Under the pieces are notes generated by a model. That model was given only the letters and a program-made list of their open reading frames with translations. It was not told the DNA's origin and made no database searches. From Gemmatimonadaceae bacterium (GTDB taxonomy: Bacteria; Gemmatimonadota; Gemmatimonadetes; Gemmatimonadales; Gemmatimonadaceae), in NCBI GenBank assembly GCA_019752115.1, contig JAIEMN010000001.1, forward strand, positions 1 through 64,000: a stretch of 64,000 bases of DNA, given 5' to 3'. A program made the translations under genes and the position numbers. The first letter of the stretch is position 1; every line of letters starts with the position of its first letter. Of the stretch, positions 62,387 to 64,000 are shown in pieces.

Positions 62387-64000
62387 CTTCGATGGGATGG
62401 GCAGGTTCGTTGTTCGACGCCGTGCCAGCAAAGCCGGCGCTCGATGTGGATTCGCTGACGCGTGGCCTCAATCCGGGGCAGCGCGAAGCCGTCATGCACG
62501 ATGAGGGGCCGGCGCTCGTGCTCGCCGGCGCCGGCTCCGGCAAGACGCGGGTGCTCACGACGCGCATCGCGCGCCTGATTGGCGATCGCGGCGTCGCGCC
62601 GCATGAAGTGCTGGCGGTGACCTTCACCAACAAGGCCGCCGGCGAGATGAAGGAGCGCATCGCCAAGTTCCTCGGGCACGAGCCCAAGGGCATGTGGTGC
62701 GGCACCTTCCACGCCCTCGGCGCGCGTCTGCTGCGCGGCGCGGCGCCCATTGTCGGGCGCGAGCAGAACTTCACGATCTACGATGAAGACGACACGCTGG
62801 GCGCCGTGAAGCGCGTCATGGAGCGTCGGCGGCTCTCCACCACGCAGTTCGCGCCGAAGGCCGTGTGGAGTGCGATCTCGAGCGCGAAGAATGCCCTGGT
62901 GAGTCCGTCGGAGTACGCCCGGACCGCGCGCGATACCTTCGCGACGGCCGTGGCCGGCGTCTACACCGATCTCGAGCAGGCCCTGCAGCAAGCCAACGCC
63001 GTCACGTTCGACGATCTGCTCGTGCTGCCGGTGCGCGCGCTCGAGACCGACGAGCATCTGCGCGGACACTATCAGCGGCGCTTCCGCTACATCCTGGTGG
63101 ACGAGTATCAGGATACCAACGCGGCACAGTATCGCTTCGTGCAGCTGATGGGCGGGATGTACCGCAACGTCATGGTGGTCGGTGACGACGACCAGTCGAT
63201 CTACGGCTGGCGCGGTGCCGACATCCGCAACATCCTCGATTTCGAGCGCGATTTCCCCGGGGCCCGTATCGTGCGCCTCGAGGAGAACTATCGCTCCACG
63301 CCGAACGTGCTGGCGTTGGCCAATGCGGTCATCGCCGAAAACACCGAGCGGCGCGGCAAGACGCTCCGCGCCACGCGCCCCGCGGGAGAACCGGTCACTA
63401 TCGTCGAGGCGCTCGACGAGCGCGACGAAGCCGATTTCATCGCCGACACGATCCTCACGTGTCTCGCCAAGTCCGATCTCGCGCGGCGTGACTGTGCGGT
63501 GCTCTATCGCACCAATGCGCAGTCGCGCGCCATCGAAGATGCCTTCCGTCGCCGCAACATCCCGTATCGGCTCGTCGGCGCGGTGCGCTTCTACGATCGC
63601 CGGGAAATCCGCGATCTCATGGCCTACCTCAAGCTCGTCGCCAATCCGGCCGACGATGAGGCGTTCCGTCGGGCGGTAAACGTCCCGAAGCGCGGCCTTG
63701 GCGAGGCTACGATCGCGCTGCTGGCCGAGCGCGCGCAGGCTGAGGGGCAGTCGATGCTCACCATGGCCTCCCGCACCGACGTGCTGGCCGAGATGCGCCC
63801 CGCCGCCCGCACGGCGCTCGGCGATTTCGTGGGGCTCGTGCAGCGCCTGCGGACCGCCGCCGTCGACGCCGCGGTGGACGAGCTGTTGCGCGATCTCGTC
63901 GAAGCCACGCGCTACGCCGAGCATCTGCGCGCGGAAGGACCGGAAGGCATTGAACGCCTCGAGAACGTGCGCGAAATGATCGCCGGCGCCGCCGAAGTGG
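62383..64000 (+). CDS. pcrA: UvrD/PcrA-type superfamily 1 DNA helicase (3' end outside window)
   Basis: 539 codons visible from the ATG overlapping the kinase stop. SF1A motifs in order: Q motif 'LNPGQREAV', Walker A 'LAGAGSGKTRVL', Ia 'AVTFTNKAAGEMKERI', Ib 'GTFHALGARLL', Walker B 'ILVDEYQDTNAAQY', III 'VVGDDDQSIYGWRGAD', IV 'RLEENYRSTPNVL'. It continues past 'FYDRREIRDLMAYLKLVANPADDEAF' into domain 2B. A 3'-to-5' helicase for nucleotide excision or mismatch repair and fork clearance. UvrD, PcrA and Rep cannot be separated with certainty from this part. Confidence 0.93.
   Translation, partial: MTSMGWAGSLFDAVPAKPALDVDSLTRGLNPGQREAVMHDEGPALVLAGAGSGKTRVLTTRIARLIGDRGVAPHEVLAVTFTNKAAGEMKERIAKFLGHEPKGMWCGTFHALGARLLRGAAPIVGREQNFTIYDEDDTLGAVKRVMERRRLSTTQFAPKAVWSAISSAKNALVSPSEYARTARDTFATAVAGVYTDLEQALQQANAVTFDDLLVLPVRALETDEHLRGHYQRRFRYILVDEYQDTNAAQYRFVQLMGGMYRNVMVVGDDDQSIYGWRGADIRNILDFERDFPGARIVRLEENYRSTPNVLALANAVIAENTERRGKTLRATRPAGEPVTIVEALDERDEADFIADTILTCLAKSDLARRDCAVLYRTNAQSRAIEDAFRRRNIPYRLVGAVRFYDRREIRDLMAYLKLVANPADDEAFRRAVNVPKRGLGEATIALLAERAQAEGQSMLTMASRTDVLAEMRPAARTALGDFVGLVQRLRTAAVDAAVDELLRDLVEATRYAEHLRAEGPEGIERLENVREMIAGAAEV

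Overview
The window is high-GC bacterial DNA with many GTG starts and 4-bp ATGA/GTGA gene overlaps. The gene mix suggests Gemmatimonadota (inference, no search run): a CRTAC1/UnbV lipoprotein, many signal peptides ending in Ala-Gln, a Bat-type MoxR/VWA operon joined to mutL-miaA-bshA-uppP-birA, and a GlmU-like left-handed beta-helix protein beside manC. It divides into an accessory left third (about 1-21.5 kb) and a housekeeping right two thirds.

Accessory part. After the 3' end of an M56 (BlaR1-like) peptidase gene, a minus-strand metal-efflux operon runs 11151->1447: a secreted His/Cys-motif leader protein, a CzcC/TolC-like outer-membrane factor, a CzcB/CusB-like adaptor, a CzcA/CusA-like RND pump, a P1B-4-like P-type ATPase and an AraC-type regulator. 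A lone flgF-like gene follows. A complete IS630-family element sits just upstream of the operon. To its right is a copper block: copC, an NTF2-like secreted protein, a PepSY-TM protein, a convergent second NTF2-like protein, and a CPH-motif (CopB-type) Cu ATPase. Similar 17-bp dyads (TTTA-Y-G...GTAAA) lie upstream of copC and between the second NTF2-like gene and copB. Next comes a decayed conjugative-element remnant: a coupling-protein gene lacking its Walker A half, an unknown gene, and a small gene with an in-frame TAA. Two tRNA-Ser genes (CGA, GGA) mark the return to core sequence.

Core part. 21.9-30.7 kb holds a thioredoxin-TPR protein, a carboxypeptidase-regulatory-like protein, an M28 peptidase, a seven-repeat FG-GAP/UnbV lipoprotein, a tandem pair of ATP-grasp ligases and a small unknown gene. 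30.8-34.3 kb is pyrR-pyrB-pyrC plus a class II aldolase. Then come a coiled-coil/zinc-ribbon protein, rpsT (minus), an M50 protease, scpA-scpB and an rluB-type pseudouridine synthase. From 39.15 to 52.85 kb eleven genes are nearly contiguous: moxR, DUF58, a BatD/DUF4381-like protein, batA-like, a batB-batC fusion, a batD-batE-like fusion, mutL, miaA, bshA, uppP and birA. groES-groEL follow under a perfect CIRCE operator and end at a good intrinsic terminator.

A minus-strand operon (59129->55153) encodes Roadblock/LC7, a REC-only response regulator, ManC, a GlmU-like protein and a YycJ-like MBL hydrolase. The window closes with a lipoprotein, serS, a sensor histidine kinase and the first 539 codons of a UvrD/PcrA helicase.
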